A stretch of 64,000 nucleotides of DNA. Source: Mucilaginibacter cryoferens (GTDB taxonomy: Bacteria; Bacteroidota; Bacteroidia; Sphingobacteriales; Sphingobacteriaceae). Of the stretch, positions 18,435 to 27,238 are shown piece after piece. The DNA lies in NCBI RefSeq assembly GCF_014205845.1, contig NZ_JACHCR010000024.1, positions 60,191 to 124,190 of the forward strand, written 5' to 3'. Every line of letters begins with the position of its first letter. The first letter of the stretch is position 1. The translations under genes and the position numbers were made by a program. A model generated the notes under the pieces. It saw only the letters and a list, made by a program, of their open reading frames with translations, made no database searches and had not been told where the DNA came from.

Positions 18435-18875
18435 TTATTTTACAGCTATTTCTCTTGATTGAAATTTAGCTTCTTCTTTTTTTGTGATGGTTAAAGTAAG
18501 GATACCATCGGTGTAATCGGCTTCAATTTTTGAATGATCAGCACTTTCTGGCAAAGTGAATGATCTGCTGAATGAGTTGTAGCTATATTCGCGCTTGCTG
18601 AATTTTTTGCCTTCTTCAACATGCTCAGCTTTCTTTTCGGCCGAAACGGTTAATACGTTTTTATCTAAATTGATCTTGAAATCTTCTTTCTTTAAGCCCG
18701 GCACAGCTAATTCAACATGAAACTCATTTTCAGTTTCGGCGATGTTTACAGCAGGTATACGTGCTACCAATTTGTCGCCAAGGAATGAATCGTTCAAAAT
18801 TGAATCAAATACATCGTTAAAGAATGGGCCCCTTGCGTTATTTTTTAATCCGTTGTTAAATTTTACTAAAGTCAT
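18435..18875 (-). CDS. Hsp20 family small heat-shock protein
   Basis: The product is 146 residues with the alpha-crystallin domain (about 40-135): VELAVPGLKKEDFKINLD, a KREYSYNSFSRSFTLP segment, and the GILTLTI strand. It holds unfolded proteins in the cytoplasm. It is monocistronic with its own terminator. A 40-bp interrupted palindrome lies upstream, towards the divergent thioesterase gene. Confidence 0.94.
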   Translation of the reverse strand: MTLVKFNNGLKNNARGPFFNDVFDSILNDSFLGDKLVARIPAVNIAETENEFHVELAVPGLKKEDFKINLDKNVLTVSAEKKAEHVEEGKKFSKREYSYNSFSRSFTLPESADHSKIEADYTDGILTLTITKKEEAKFQSREIAVK

Positions 18876-18948
18876 GATATGTATCTTTCTAAGTTTTTGT
18901 TTTTGTTAACTTCGTGAAGTATTAATCAACTGTTATACCAATGTATAA

Positions 18949-18988
18949 AATCATTAATACGCACGACACTTTGTCGCTATTAATGATT
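18949..18988. promoter_or_regulatory. 40-bp interrupted palindrome between hsp20 and a thioesterase gene
   Basis: AATCATTAATA (18949-18959) pairs with TATTAATGATT (18978-18988). Nested inside is CGACA/TGTCG. It is not the CIRCE (HrcA) consensus. The position between divergent starts fits an operator for either gene. Confidence 0.5.
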
Positions 18989-19010
18989 ACATACAGACAA
19001 ATTGACACAA

Positions 19011-19457
19011 ATGGCCGAAAAACTAACCGATTACAAATTCAAAACTGACATACCTATCCGTTTTTCGGATATAGATTCACTGGGGCATGTTAACAACGCG
19101 GTATATTTAACTTATTTTGAAATTGCGCGTACCAACTATTGGAAAGATGCCATAGGTTGGAATTGGAATAATGCTGGCATCATTATAGGCCGGTCGGAGA
19201 TCAATTACCTTAAGCAAATTACGGTTCAGGATAAAATAGCTTGTTACGTGCGCACTATTCGCATAGGCAACAGCAGCTTTGATGTAATGCACGTTCTGGT
19301 AAAAGTAACCCCACAGGGCGAAGAGATTGTAACCACCGGGAAAACGGTTTGTATCAGCTATGATTACAGCGCCAACAAATCGGTATCAATCCCGCCAGAC
19401 GAACGAAGAAGCATGATAGCGTTTGACGAACCGAGATTGATATTGAATACTAATTGA
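19011..19457 (+). CDS. Acyl-CoA thioesterase, hot-dog fold (4HBT family)
   Basis: The product is 148 residues from the ATG at 19011 (MAEKLTDYKF); a TTG three codons earlier is unlikely. The active-site region RFSDIDSLGHVNNAVYLTY is the 4-hydroxybenzoyl-CoA/YbgC-type thioesterase motif with a catalytic Asp. The substrate is unknown. It is convergent with the FAD-linked oxidase, and a long inverted repeat fills the gap. Confidence 0.88.
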   Translation: MAEKLTDYKFKTDIPIRFSDIDSLGHVNNAVYLTYFEIARTNYWKDAIGWNWNNAGIIIGRSEINYLKQITVQDKIACYVRTIRIGNSSFDVMHVLVKVTPQGEEIVTTGKTVCISYDYSANKSVSIPPDERRSMIAFDEPRLILNTN

Positions 19458-19459
19458 TT

Positions 19460-19584
19460 GATGTGCAGATTATAGATTTCAGATGTGCAGATAAAAACCC
19501 AATATCTATTTCAGTTTAAAAAGGCAATTGCAATAAAATCACACTTGAGACAGCCATCATCTGCACATTTGAAATCTGCACATC
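19460..19584. repeat. Long inverted repeat between thioesterase and FAD-oxidase stop codons
   Basis: The left arm (19460-19492) carries GATGTGCAGAT twice around a GATTTC core. The right arm (19559-19584) is its complement with one mismatch and lacks a 7-base insert. The left arm begins 3 bp after one stop codon and the right arm ends immediately before the other. Confidence 0.8.
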
Positions 19585-20982
19585 TTAAAATATCTTCCCT
19601 GGGTTTAAAATTCCCTGGGGATCAAAAACCTGTTTTATTCCTCTCCAAAGTGCAAAATGAACCTCTGAGTATTTTATCGGCATAAAATCTTTTTGCACCA
19701 GTCCGATACCGTGTTCGCCTGATAAAGTGCCGCCCAACCCTACTGTTAGTTCAAATATCTCTTTAATACCAAATTTCAGTTTACTATTCCAATCCTCATC
19801 GCTCATATTGGCTTTAATGATATTTACGTGCAGATTACCATCGCCTGCATGGCCATAGCATACTGATTCAAAGCCATATTTGCCGCCTATTTCCTTTATT
19901 CCTTTTATTAATTGAGGTAATTCTGCACGGGGTACAACGGTATCTTCCTCTTTATAAACCGAATTTGATTTTACTGATACAGCCATCGTTCTGCGCAATC
20001 GCCAAAGTTCTTCCTTTTGTGCCGATGAATCGGCAAACAGCACATCCTTACAATCAAACTCCTCCAAAACAGCATTGATCTTTTCGCAATCGGTAAAAAT
20101 CACATCCTGGTTATTACCATCAACTTCAATCAACAAAAATGCCTGTATACCATCCTGTAAATCAAAGGCAATATCATCGTGCTCTTTTACCCACTCCACG
20201 CCCCTGCGCTCCATAAACTCCAATGCCGATGGCACAATACCTGCGCGAAATATTGCTGATACAGCCGCACAGGCGGCCTCGTTAGTGGCAAACGAGGCCA
20301 GCATTAACGCATCTAACGTTGGCAGGGGAATTAGCTTCACCACAATTTTGGTAATGATACCCAATGTACCTTCCGACCCGATAAATAACTGGGTTAAATT
20401 ATACCCTGATGCATATTTAAGAGTATTAGCACCCGTCCAGATAATATCGCCGGATGGCAGCACTACCTGTAGGTTTAATACGTACTCACGAATGGTTCCG
20501 TATTTTACAACCCTTGGGCCGCCAGAGCCGTGGGATACATTACCACCAATAAAGCAACTCCCTTTACTGGCCGGATCAACCGGGTAAAACAGACCTTTGG
20601 CTGCTACCTGGTTCATAAATTCTTCGGTAACAACCCCGGGCTCCACAGTAGCCTGTAAATTTGCCTCATCAATGGCTAACACTTTGTTAAACCGCTCCAT
20701 GGCTATAAGCAGGCCGCCTTTAATTGCCAAAGCGCCGCCACTTAAACCGGTGCCTGCGCCACGTGGCGTAACGGGTATTAGGTTTTCGGTGCAAAGCTTC
20801 ATCAGCGCGGCAACTTCTTCGGGAGTTTGTGGCCGGGCCACCACTTCAGGGTAATATACCAGGTCTTCAGTTTCATCATGGCTATATTTTTCCAGCTCCG
20901 AATGTTGGGTTATAACATTACCGGCGCCCACAATAGCTGTAATGGTGTCTAATATGACTGGTGTTATTTTATTGTATTCCAT
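19585..20982 (-). CDS. FAD-linked oxidase, GlcD / D-lactate dehydrogenase type
   Basis: The product is about 465 residues from the ATG at 20982 (MEYNKITPVIL). A longer frame exists upstream but would run into folB. The FAD-binding PCMH domain includes PRGAGTGLSGGALA and SHGSGGPRVVKYGTIRE. The C-terminal FAD-oxidase domain ends with GEHGIGLVQKDFM and LNPGKIF. The family oxidises 2-hydroxy acids such as glycolate or D-lactate. It starts 1 bp after folB, so the two are co-transcribed. Confidence 0.9.
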   Translation of the reverse strand: MEYNKITPVILDTITAIVGAGNVITQHSELEKYSHDETEDLVYYPEVVARPQTPEEVAALMKLCTENLIPVTPRGAGTGLSGGALAIKGGLLIAMERFNKVLAIDEANLQATVEPGVVTEEFMNQVAAKGLFYPVDPASKGSCFIGGNVSHGSGGPRVVKYGTIREYVLNLQVVLPSGDIIWTGANTLKYASGYNLTQLFIGSEGTLGIITKIVVKLIPLPTLDALMLASFATNEAACAAVSAIFRAGIVPSALEFMERRGVEWVKEHDDIAFDLQDGIQAFLLIEVDGNNQDVIFTDCEKINAVLEEFDCKDVLFADSSAQKEELWRLRRTMAVSVKSNSVYKEEDTVVPRAELPQLIKGIKEIGGKYGFESVCYGHAGDGNLHVNIIKANMSDEDWNSKLKFGIKEIFELTVGLGGTLSGEHGIGLVQKDFMPIKYSEVHFALWRGIKQVFDPQGILNPGKIF

Positions 20983-20983
20983 T

Positions 20984-21340
20984 TTACTGCTTACTGTAGT
21001 TAACTGTAACTGCCGAATGAGCAACCCTACCTAATAACGGCGGATTTAATTTCTTTATTTCCACGCTGATGGTTTCTACATACGGGTATTTAGTTTTTAT
21101 CCTGTCTAATATAGCCTGTGCTACGGTTTCTATGAGTTTGCGGGGATGTTTCATTTCCTCACAAGCCATGTAGTATACCTTTTCGTAGTCAACAGTATGT
21201 TTAAGCTCATCATCAGGCTCGGTTTGAGGCACAAAATCAACGGCTATATTTACCAGAAAACGGCAGCCTATTTTTTGTTCTTCGGGGTAAAATCCATGGT
21301 ATGCAAAAAATTCTGCACCCTGCAGGGCAATAGTTATCAT
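20984..21340 (-). CDS. folB: Dihydroneopterin aldolase
   Basis: The product is 118 residues, the normal length. Signature residues are the AYHGFYPEEQKIGCRF region with catalytic Tyr and Glu, VDYEKVYY, LIETVAQAI, and the Lys of IKKLNPPL near the C-terminus. It makes 6-hydroxymethyl-dihydropterin for folate. The start lies 4 bp from a canonical promoter, so the transcript should be leaderless. Confidence 0.92.
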   Translation of the reverse strand: MITIALQGAEFFAYHGFYPEEQKIGCRFLVNIAVDFVPQTEPDDELKHTVDYEKVYYMACEEMKHPRKLIETVAQAILDRIKTKYPYVETISVEIKKLNPPLLGRVAHSAVTVNYSKQ

Positions 21341-21344
21341 ACTT

Positions 21345-21374
21345 CAAAAGTAGTGGTTTTGGATGGGTTATCAA
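21345..21374 (-). promoter_or_regulatory. Canonical Bacteroidota promoter of folB
   Basis: On the minus strand TTG (21374-21372), 19 bases, then TACTTTTG (21352-21345). Spacing and both boxes match the phylum's primary sigma-factor consensus. Confidence 0.75.
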
Positions 21375-21442
21375 GTTTTGACTTAGCTTTCTTGCTTTTG
21401 ATTTCACCTATTGCTCCGCCTGTTTTTATTTACCTGTTGCAG

Positions 21443-21494
21443 GTGTTGCGTAGTGTGTCACTGCTGCGCAACACTACAGTATTATTTTTTTTAA
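21443..21494 (+). terminator. Hairpin and T-run in a divergent spacer
   Basis: GTGTTGCG pairs with CGCAACAC around an inner GTG/CAC, and eight T follow at about 21485-21492. There is no plus-strand gene upstream, because folB reads the other way. It may end a short unannotated transcript. Confidence 0.45.
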
Positions 21495-21510
21495 AAAAAA
21501 TAAAAAGCAA

Positions 21511-21543
21511 AAACCATGTTTAAACAATCTAAACATAGTTTTT
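21511..21543. promoter_or_regulatory. Inverted repeat upstream of gcdH, possible operator
   Basis: AAACCATGTTTA and TAAACATAGTTT are complementary apart from one position, 7 bp apart. The site is about 70 bp before the gcdH -7 box. A regulator is not identified. Confidence 0.4.
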
Positions 21544-21610
21544 GATATAAAGTGGCTTCCGGTATCCAAAAACACTGTTTTTGATTGAAATAAGTCCACT
21601 TTAAATGCTA

Positions 21611-21618
21611 TATATTTG
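21611..21618 (+). promoter_or_regulatory. -7 box of gcdH
   Basis: TATATTTG matches TAnnTTTG and lies 18 bp before the ATG. TTG at 21585-21587 is 23 bp upstream, slightly long for a -33 box. Confidence 0.5.
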
Positions 21619-21636
21619 CCCACCAAGTATAACATT

Positions 21637-22818
21637 ATGGCCAAAACAGATCTGTACGAGTCGCCCGATTATTATCAGTTAGATGAATTGCTTACCGAAG
21701 AACATAAGCTCATCCGCTCGTCGGTACGCGACTGGGTAAAAAAGGAATTAAGTCCAATAATTGAAGATTATGCTCAGAAAGCAGAGTTTCCGATGCAGTT
21801 GGTAAAAGGCCTTGCCGAGATTGGCGCCTTTGGTCCAACCATCCCGGTTGAATATGGTGGTGCGGGGTTAGACTACATGGCTTACGGCATTATCATGCAG
21901 GAAATTGAGCGCGGCGATTCGGGTATCCGCTCGGCATCGTCTGTGCAAGGTTCGCTGGTAATGTATCCTATTTATGCTTACGGATCTGAAGAGCAGCGCA
22001 AAAAGTACCTTCCACGCTTAGCATCAGGCGAGATAATGGGTTGCTTCGGTTTAACAGAGCCAGATCACGGCTCGAACCCCGGCGGTATGACCACTAATAT
22101 TAAAGATGCCGGCGATCATTATGTTTTGAATGGCGCCAAAATGTGGATCTCCAACGCTCCATTTGCCGATATTGCCGTTGTTTGGGCCCGTGATGAAAAC
22201 AAGAAAGTACGCGGATTGATAGTTGAACGAGGCATGGTGGGCTTTAGCACCCCTACCACACATAACAAGTGGTCGTTAAGGGCATCCGCCACCGGCGAGC
22301 TTGTTTTTGATAATGTTAAGGTACCTAAAGAAAACCTGCTACCAAATGCCATTGGGTTAAAAGGTCCGTTGGGATGTCTTAACCAGGCCCGTTATGGTAT
22401 AGCCTGGGGCGCGCTTGGTGCAGCTATGGATTGTTATGATACTGCCTTAAGGTACTCCAAAGAGCGTGTTCAGTTTGGTAAACCTATAGCCGCTTTTCAG
22501 CTACAACAAAAAAAACTGGCCGAGATGATCACCGAGATCACCAAAGCGCAACTGTTGGTTTGGCGATTAGGTGTGCTTAAAAATGAAAACAGGGCTACTG
22601 CTGCTCAAATTTCGATGGCCAAACGTAATAGCGTTGAAACCGCCATCAATATAGCCCGCGAGGCCCGTCAAATACTGGGCGGTATGGGCATTACCGGCGA
22701 ATATCCTATTATGCGACATATGATGAACCTCGAATCTGTAATAACCTACGAAGGCACGCACGATATTCACCTGTTAATTACCGGAATGGATATTACCGGT
22801 GAAGACGCTTTTAAATAG
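21637..22818 (+). CDS. gcdH: Glutaryl-CoA dehydrogenase-like acyl-CoA dehydrogenase
   Basis: The product is 393 residues from the ATG at 21637 (MAKTDLYES); a TTG seven codons earlier is inside the -7 box. Acyl-CoA dehydrogenase signatures are SASSVQGSLVMYPIYAYGSEEQ, GCFGLTEPDHGSNPG, and the YEGTHDIH segment with the catalytic Glu near 370. The first two are typical of GcdH, which converts glutaryl-CoA to crotonyl-CoA in lysine and tryptophan breakdown, passing electrons to ETF. etfBA genes are in this window at 49805-51557. Confidence 0.9.
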   Translation: MAKTDLYESPDYYQLDELLTEEHKLIRSSVRDWVKKELSPIIEDYAQKAEFPMQLVKGLAEIGAFGPTIPVEYGGAGLDYMAYGIIMQEIERGDSGIRSASSVQGSLVMYPIYAYGSEEQRKKYLPRLASGEIMGCFGLTEPDHGSNPGGMTTNIKDAGDHYVLNGAKMWISNAPFADIAVVWARDENKKVRGLIVERGMVGFSTPTTHNKWSLRASATGELVFDNVKVPKENLLPNAIGLKGPLGCLNQARYGIAWGALGAAMDCYDTALRYSKERVQFGKPIAAFQLQQKKLAEMITEITKAQLLVWRLGVLKNENRATAAQISMAKRNSVETAINIAREARQILGGMGITGEYPIMRHMMNLESVITYEGTHDIHLLITGMDITGEDAFK

Positions 22819-22909
22819 AAAACATGGCATAACTATTAAGCAATTATTACGTGTAAAGGTATAGTATTGGTGTTTTACAAATGCTATATTTGTTGCTGCT
22901 TAACAGTTA

Positions 22910-25030
22910 ATGCCTTTAATCACACCTATTCTTTTTTACTTTAAAAATCACCAATACAGCTTTGGGGTATGTATTGCATTTTTTTTCTCTTTATTTTTCT
23001 ACTCCTGTAATCAAAACAATAAAGACAACGGAGATTATTCGAAAGGGTTTAAACCCATCTACGATACCGTTAACAACTATTATCACCTAAAAAAACACCA
23101 GCCGCAAGGCGTACGATACCTTGATTCGGCTTTTAAAAAGCTTAAGCATCCTTTCGTACATGATAGATTTCGCTTTTACAGCTTTCATTTTGTATACGAA
23201 AGAAAAACAGCCCACAACATTAAAAAAGCTTTGGCTTATGCCGATAGTATGCTCGCCGTTGCTAAGCAAAGTGTAACCCGGCACCAATTTCAGGTTAATT
23301 ATGCAGAGGCAAACTTTGCGCTTGGCGATGCTTATTTTGACCTTTCACAGTTCAGCAACGCATATAAGTGTTTTTACCAGGGCTATGCCATTGGTAAAAG
23401 TGAGCTTAATAATGAGATACTGGCCGAATACACCTACCGGATGGGCATGGTAATGTTTAAGCAAGCGCATTACCTGGAGGCAGCCAACTATTTTAAAACC
23501 AGTTTTAACCAAAGCCGGGCTTATAAAGACGACTTTAGGGCCTTTTACCAAAGACAGGAATTATTGGATAATATTGGTGAGAGTTATAAAAACGCTGGCA
23601 AAACAGATAGTGCGTCTGTTTATTTAAAAAAGGCGCTTAACTATATAGATGCCAACAATGCCCGATTTAACGACGTACCCAACCAGTTGCAAATTGCCCG
23701 TGGCGTAATTTACGGCAACCAGGGCGATGTGGCATTGCTCACCAATAACTACAATGATGCAGAGCAATTACTTAAACAAAGCATCGCCATTAACCTTAAA
23801 AAAGGTAACGATAATAAAGATGCGGAGTTAACAGAAATAAAGCTTGCCAGCTTATATTTTAAATTAAACAAACGAGCCGATCTTTTAAGCCTGCTTAAAA
23901 ATTTGCGTATACAGTTAGATAGCATCCCCAACAACGAAGCAGAAACCAGTTGGAATTATTTGATGAGCAAGTATTTTGAACAAGAAAAAGATAATGACAG
24001 CGCGCTTATCTATCTAAAAAAATACTCAATCTTAAAAGATTCGGTTATAAAACTAGCTAACTCACTTAAACGCACCGATGTAACTACACAGCAGGCCAAT
24101 TATGATAAACAGAGCGAGATTGACAACTTAAAAAATTACAATAAAAAACAGCTGATTTACATTTACCTCGCCGTATTGCTATCCATAATGGCTGTAATAA
24201 TAGTATCGCTGGTTTTAAGAAACTTAAAACGTTCAAAACGGGATATAAAGGCAGTTAAGGCATTAAACGACCAGGTAGTTCACCAAAAAGAAAGCCTGGT
24301 GCATACCCTTGAAGAGCTAAATAAAGGCGGCCGCGAGAAAGACAGGATACTTAGAGCAGTGGCGCATGACCTCAGAAACCCGCTTGGCGGGATAGCTTCA
24401 CTTTCGGGCGCCATGGCCGATGACGATTATACACCAGAGCAATTGGATATGATCAACCTTATTAAAGATACTTCATACAATTCGCTGGAGCTTATTAATG
24501 AGATACTGGAAGCTGCTAATACGACAGCCACTACGTTTAGCAAAGAATTAGTTGATATTAACGCCCTGGTTAGCAATAGTGTAGAGTTACTACGGTTTAA
24601 AGCTGCAGATAAACAGCAGACAATCATCCTCGATTTGCCCGAAAGGCCATCGCAATTATTGATAAGCCGCGAAAAAATATGGCGGGTTATCAGTAACCTT
24701 ATCACCAATGCCATTAAATTTAGTCACAACGGTTGCAATATTAATGTGAGCGTAAAAAACTACGAGAATGGTGTTGAAATTGCTGTAAAGGATAATGGGA
24801 TTGGCATTCCGGATAAATTAAAACAACAGGTTTTTAATATGTTTACCGATGCAAAACGTACAGGTACGGCCGGAGAAAAATCATTTGGCCTGGGTCTTTC
24901 CATTTGCCAACAGATAGTTGAAAAACATAACGGCAAAATTTGGCTGCAAAGCGATTTGGAAAAAGGCACAACCTTTTATGTTTTTCTGCCTTTTGCAGCA
25001 GAAGAGGTTGATTTATCACCCCAATTATAA
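22910..25030 (+). CDS. TPR-containing lipoprotein sensor histidine kinase (first copy)
   Basis: The product is 706 residues. The N-terminus is a hydrophobic signal with a lipobox FFYSC near residue 33. Several TPR-like repeats fill about 60-400, predicted periplasmic. A transmembrane helix (about 418-440) and a short coiled coil lead to HisKA with AVAHDLRNPLGG (His486). HATPase boxes are ITNAIKFSH, DNGIGIP and SFGLGLSICQQI. The arrangement suggests a periplasmic sensor coupled to a cytoplasmic kinase. TATATTTG (22885-22892) lies 18 bp before the ATG. The next gene is a paralogue. Confidence 0.92.
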   Translation: MPLITPILFYFKNHQYSFGVCIAFFFSLFFYSCNQNNKDNGDYSKGFKPIYDTVNNYYHLKKHQPQGVRYLDSAFKKLKHPFVHDRFRFYSFHFVYERKTAHNIKKALAYADSMLAVAKQSVTRHQFQVNYAEANFALGDAYFDLSQFSNAYKCFYQGYAIGKSELNNEILAEYTYRMGMVMFKQAHYLEAANYFKTSFNQSRAYKDDFRAFYQRQELLDNIGESYKNAGKTDSASVYLKKALNYIDANNARFNDVPNQLQIARGVIYGNQGDVALLTNNYNDAEQLLKQSIAINLKKGNDNKDAELTEIKLASLYFKLNKRADLLSLLKNLRIQLDSIPNNEAETSWNYLMSKYFEQEKDNDSALIYLKKYSILKDSVIKLANSLKRTDVTTQQANYDKQSEIDNLKNYNKKQLIYIYLAVLLSIMAVIIVSLVLRNLKRSKRDIKAVKALNDQVVHQKESLVHTLEELNKGGREKDRILRAVAHDLRNPLGGIASLSGAMADDDYTPEQLDMINLIKDTSYNSLELINEILEAANTTATTFSKELVDINALVSNSVELLRFKAADKQQTIILDLPERPSQLLISREKIWRVISNLITNAIKFSHNGCNINVSVKNYENGVEIAVKDNGIGIPDKLKQQVFNMFTDAKRTGTAGEKSFGLGLSICQQIVEKHNGKIWLQSDLEKGTTFYVFLPFAAEEVDLSPQL

Positions 25031-25159
25031 AATAAAACAACACATGTTTATTTAGCTTAATAATTGATAAAATTATGCCTCTCCCTCGCTAATATATTTT
25101 ATTTATGTTTAGGGAGTTTTTTAATAACTAGTTCAACCTACCGATCGCGACCAAATTTA

Positions 25160-27238
25160 ATGTTTAAGTATAAAGGTATATACCATAAAAGGCTTTACAG
25201 TAACCTGCTGAAAAAGCTATTCTTTGCCTGTATCTATATTGTTTTTTTTTCATGCAACAGAACGCCAGCTCCGTTTTTATCGCCGGCAGGATTCAATAAG
25301 GTACTTGATACGGCCAACAGTATAAATGACAATGGCAAAAAAGACCAGGCGATGCATTACCTGGATTTGGCATATCAGCGCTCAAAAAACTTAAATATGC
25401 TGCAAACCTATAGCTATTACAGGTTTAGCTACAATTATTTCTATTACGCAAAAGCAGATAAAAACACCGCGATGCTATACGCCGATAGCATGCTTAACCT
25501 TTTTGATTCGCCTGATAAAAAGCTTAAATACACAACAGAATATGGGCAGGCCTATTTTTACAAGGGCGATATTCTATTTGATGAGGATAAATATAACGAA
25601 GCATATGAAGCTTTTTACCACGGCAAAGTAATCGGGAGCAACGGGCTCGATGAATGTGTTTTAAGCGACTACAGCTACCGCATGGGCATGATCCTTTACA
25701 AACAAGAGCACTACCAGCTTGCAGCCTCAAACTTTAAAAACAGCTTTAAGGAAAGTGTAACCTGTACGTTTAACTTTAGTGCCTTTTATCGCGGGCAGGA
25801 GCTAATAAATAATACCGGCCTAAGTTATAGTAAAATAAATATGCAGGATAGCGCACTATATTTTTACGATAAGGCCCTCAGATATATTGATGATCATAAA
25901 AAACAATACAGTGACAGACGCGAGTTACTTGATGTAGCCCGGGGAGTAGTTTACGGCAACCAGGCAGATATTTATATCGATCAAAAAAACTACGATCAGG
26001 CCAAAACACTACTTAAAAAAAGTATCGGCATTAATTTACAAAAAGGAAACGACAACCAGGACGCGCAATACTCCGAGCTAAAACTGGCAGCCTTATATAA
26101 TATTCAAAATCAGGCAGATTCTTTACTCAATACCCTAAATGTAATAAATAAGCAGTTTGAGCACCTAAATGAGGTTGAAGCAAAATCTGACTGGAACAAC
26201 TTAATGGCCGAATATCTCATCAAAAAAAACAAACCTGATGAGGCCATCAAATACTTTAAACAGTACGACGCCCTAAAAGATTCTATCAACAAAAAAAACA
26301 AAACCCTCAAAGAAGCCGATATAGCCGAACAAATAAAACGCCTCGAAAAAGACAATGAGTTTGATAGACTAAAGAAAAACAATCAGCAACAAAATGTATA
26401 CCTGAATGTAACCGTTGTTTTTGTGGTGATGCTGATCATGATCATTTCGCTGGTGTTTTTAAACTGGCAAAAATCAAAAAAGAACATTAAAACTTTAGGT
26501 GGTTTAAACCAACAGATAAATGACCAAAATACGCACCTGGAAGACGCCCTTGACGAACTTAAACTCAATAGCCAGGAAAAAGACAGAATATTACGCACAG
26601 TAGCTCACGATTTACGCAACCCCATTGGCGGTATTGCCTCATTAACCACGGTAATGAGCGAGGACGATTATACAGACGAACAAAAAGAAATGTTGAACCT
26701 GATAAAAGAAACCTCTTTTAACTCCCTCGAATTGATCAATGAAATATTGGAAGCTACCAATTCGTCAAATGCGGGGCTAAATAAGGAGCAGGTTGAAATT
26801 AACGGCTTATTAAACAATAGTGTAGAATTACTGCGCTTTAAAGCTGCCGAAAAACACCAGGTTATAAATCTCCATTTATTAGATACACCGCAGGAATTGA
26901 TGATTAGCCGCGAAAAAATATGGCGCGTGATAAGTAACCTTATAAGTAATGCCATAAAATTCAGTCCGGCCGGCGCGGTAATCTTAGTAAAGGTCGAAGA
27001 TTTGGAGCGCGAGATAAAAATCCTGGTAAAAGACCATGGCATTGGCATCCCGGATAAGCTGAAAGGACAGGTTTTTAATATGTTTACTGATGCCAAGCGC
27101 CCCGGCACTGAAGGTGAAAAATCCTTCGGACTTGGGCTTTCCATCTGCCAACAAATTATAGAAAAACATAACGGCCGTATTTGGTTTGATAGTGATACCC
27201 AAACTGGAACTACATTTTACCTTTCTCTTCCAAAGTAA
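25160..27238 (+). CDS. TPR-containing lipoprotein sensor histidine kinase (second copy)
   Basis: The product is 692 residues from the ATG at 25160. An upstream TTG at 25064 would put 32 residues before the signal peptide, which is less likely. The lipobox is FFSC near residue 33. TPR region (about 60-400), one transmembrane helix (about 420-438), HisKA AVAHDLRNPIGG (His483) and HATPase are collinear with the gene at 22910. The kinase cores are nearly identical in places, for example REKIWRVISNLI and LKxQVFNMFTDAKR. The last 29 bp overlap the convergent GH1 gene. Confidence 0.92.
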   Translation: MFKYKGIYHKRLYSNLLKKLFFACIYIVFFSCNRTPAPFLSPAGFNKVLDTANSINDNGKKDQAMHYLDLAYQRSKNLNMLQTYSYYRFSYNYFYYAKADKNTAMLYADSMLNLFDSPDKKLKYTTEYGQAYFYKGDILFDEDKYNEAYEAFYHGKVIGSNGLDECVLSDYSYRMGMILYKQEHYQLAASNFKNSFKESVTCTFNFSAFYRGQELINNTGLSYSKINMQDSALYFYDKALRYIDDHKKQYSDRRELLDVARGVVYGNQADIYIDQKNYDQAKTLLKKSIGINLQKGNDNQDAQYSELKLAALYNIQNQADSLLNTLNVINKQFEHLNEVEAKSDWNNLMAEYLIKKNKPDEAIKYFKQYDALKDSINKKNKTLKEADIAEQIKRLEKDNEFDRLKKNNQQQNVYLNVTVVFVVMLIMIISLVFLNWQKSKKNIKTLGGLNQQINDQNTHLEDALDELKLNSQEKDRILRTVAHDLRNPIGGIASLTTVMSEDDYTDEQKEMLNLIKETSFNSLELINEILEATNSSNAGLNKEQVEINGLLNNSVELLRFKAAEKHQVINLHLLDTPQELMISREKIWRVISNLISNAIKFSPAGAVILVKVEDLEREIKILVKDHGIGIPDKLKGQVFNMFTDAKRPGTEGEKSFGLGLSICQQIIEKHNGRIWFDSDTQTGTTFYLSLPK

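Noticed and set aside
18301..18460. 53-codon plus-strand frame MELSYILIWIVKRPF
   Set aside because: It runs through the hsp20 terminator and gene end on the opposite strand, and has no promoter-like box.
25064..25159. TTG start of the second TPR kinase
   Set aside because: It would place 32 residues before the lipoprotein signal. The ATG at 25160 gives a normal signal peptide.
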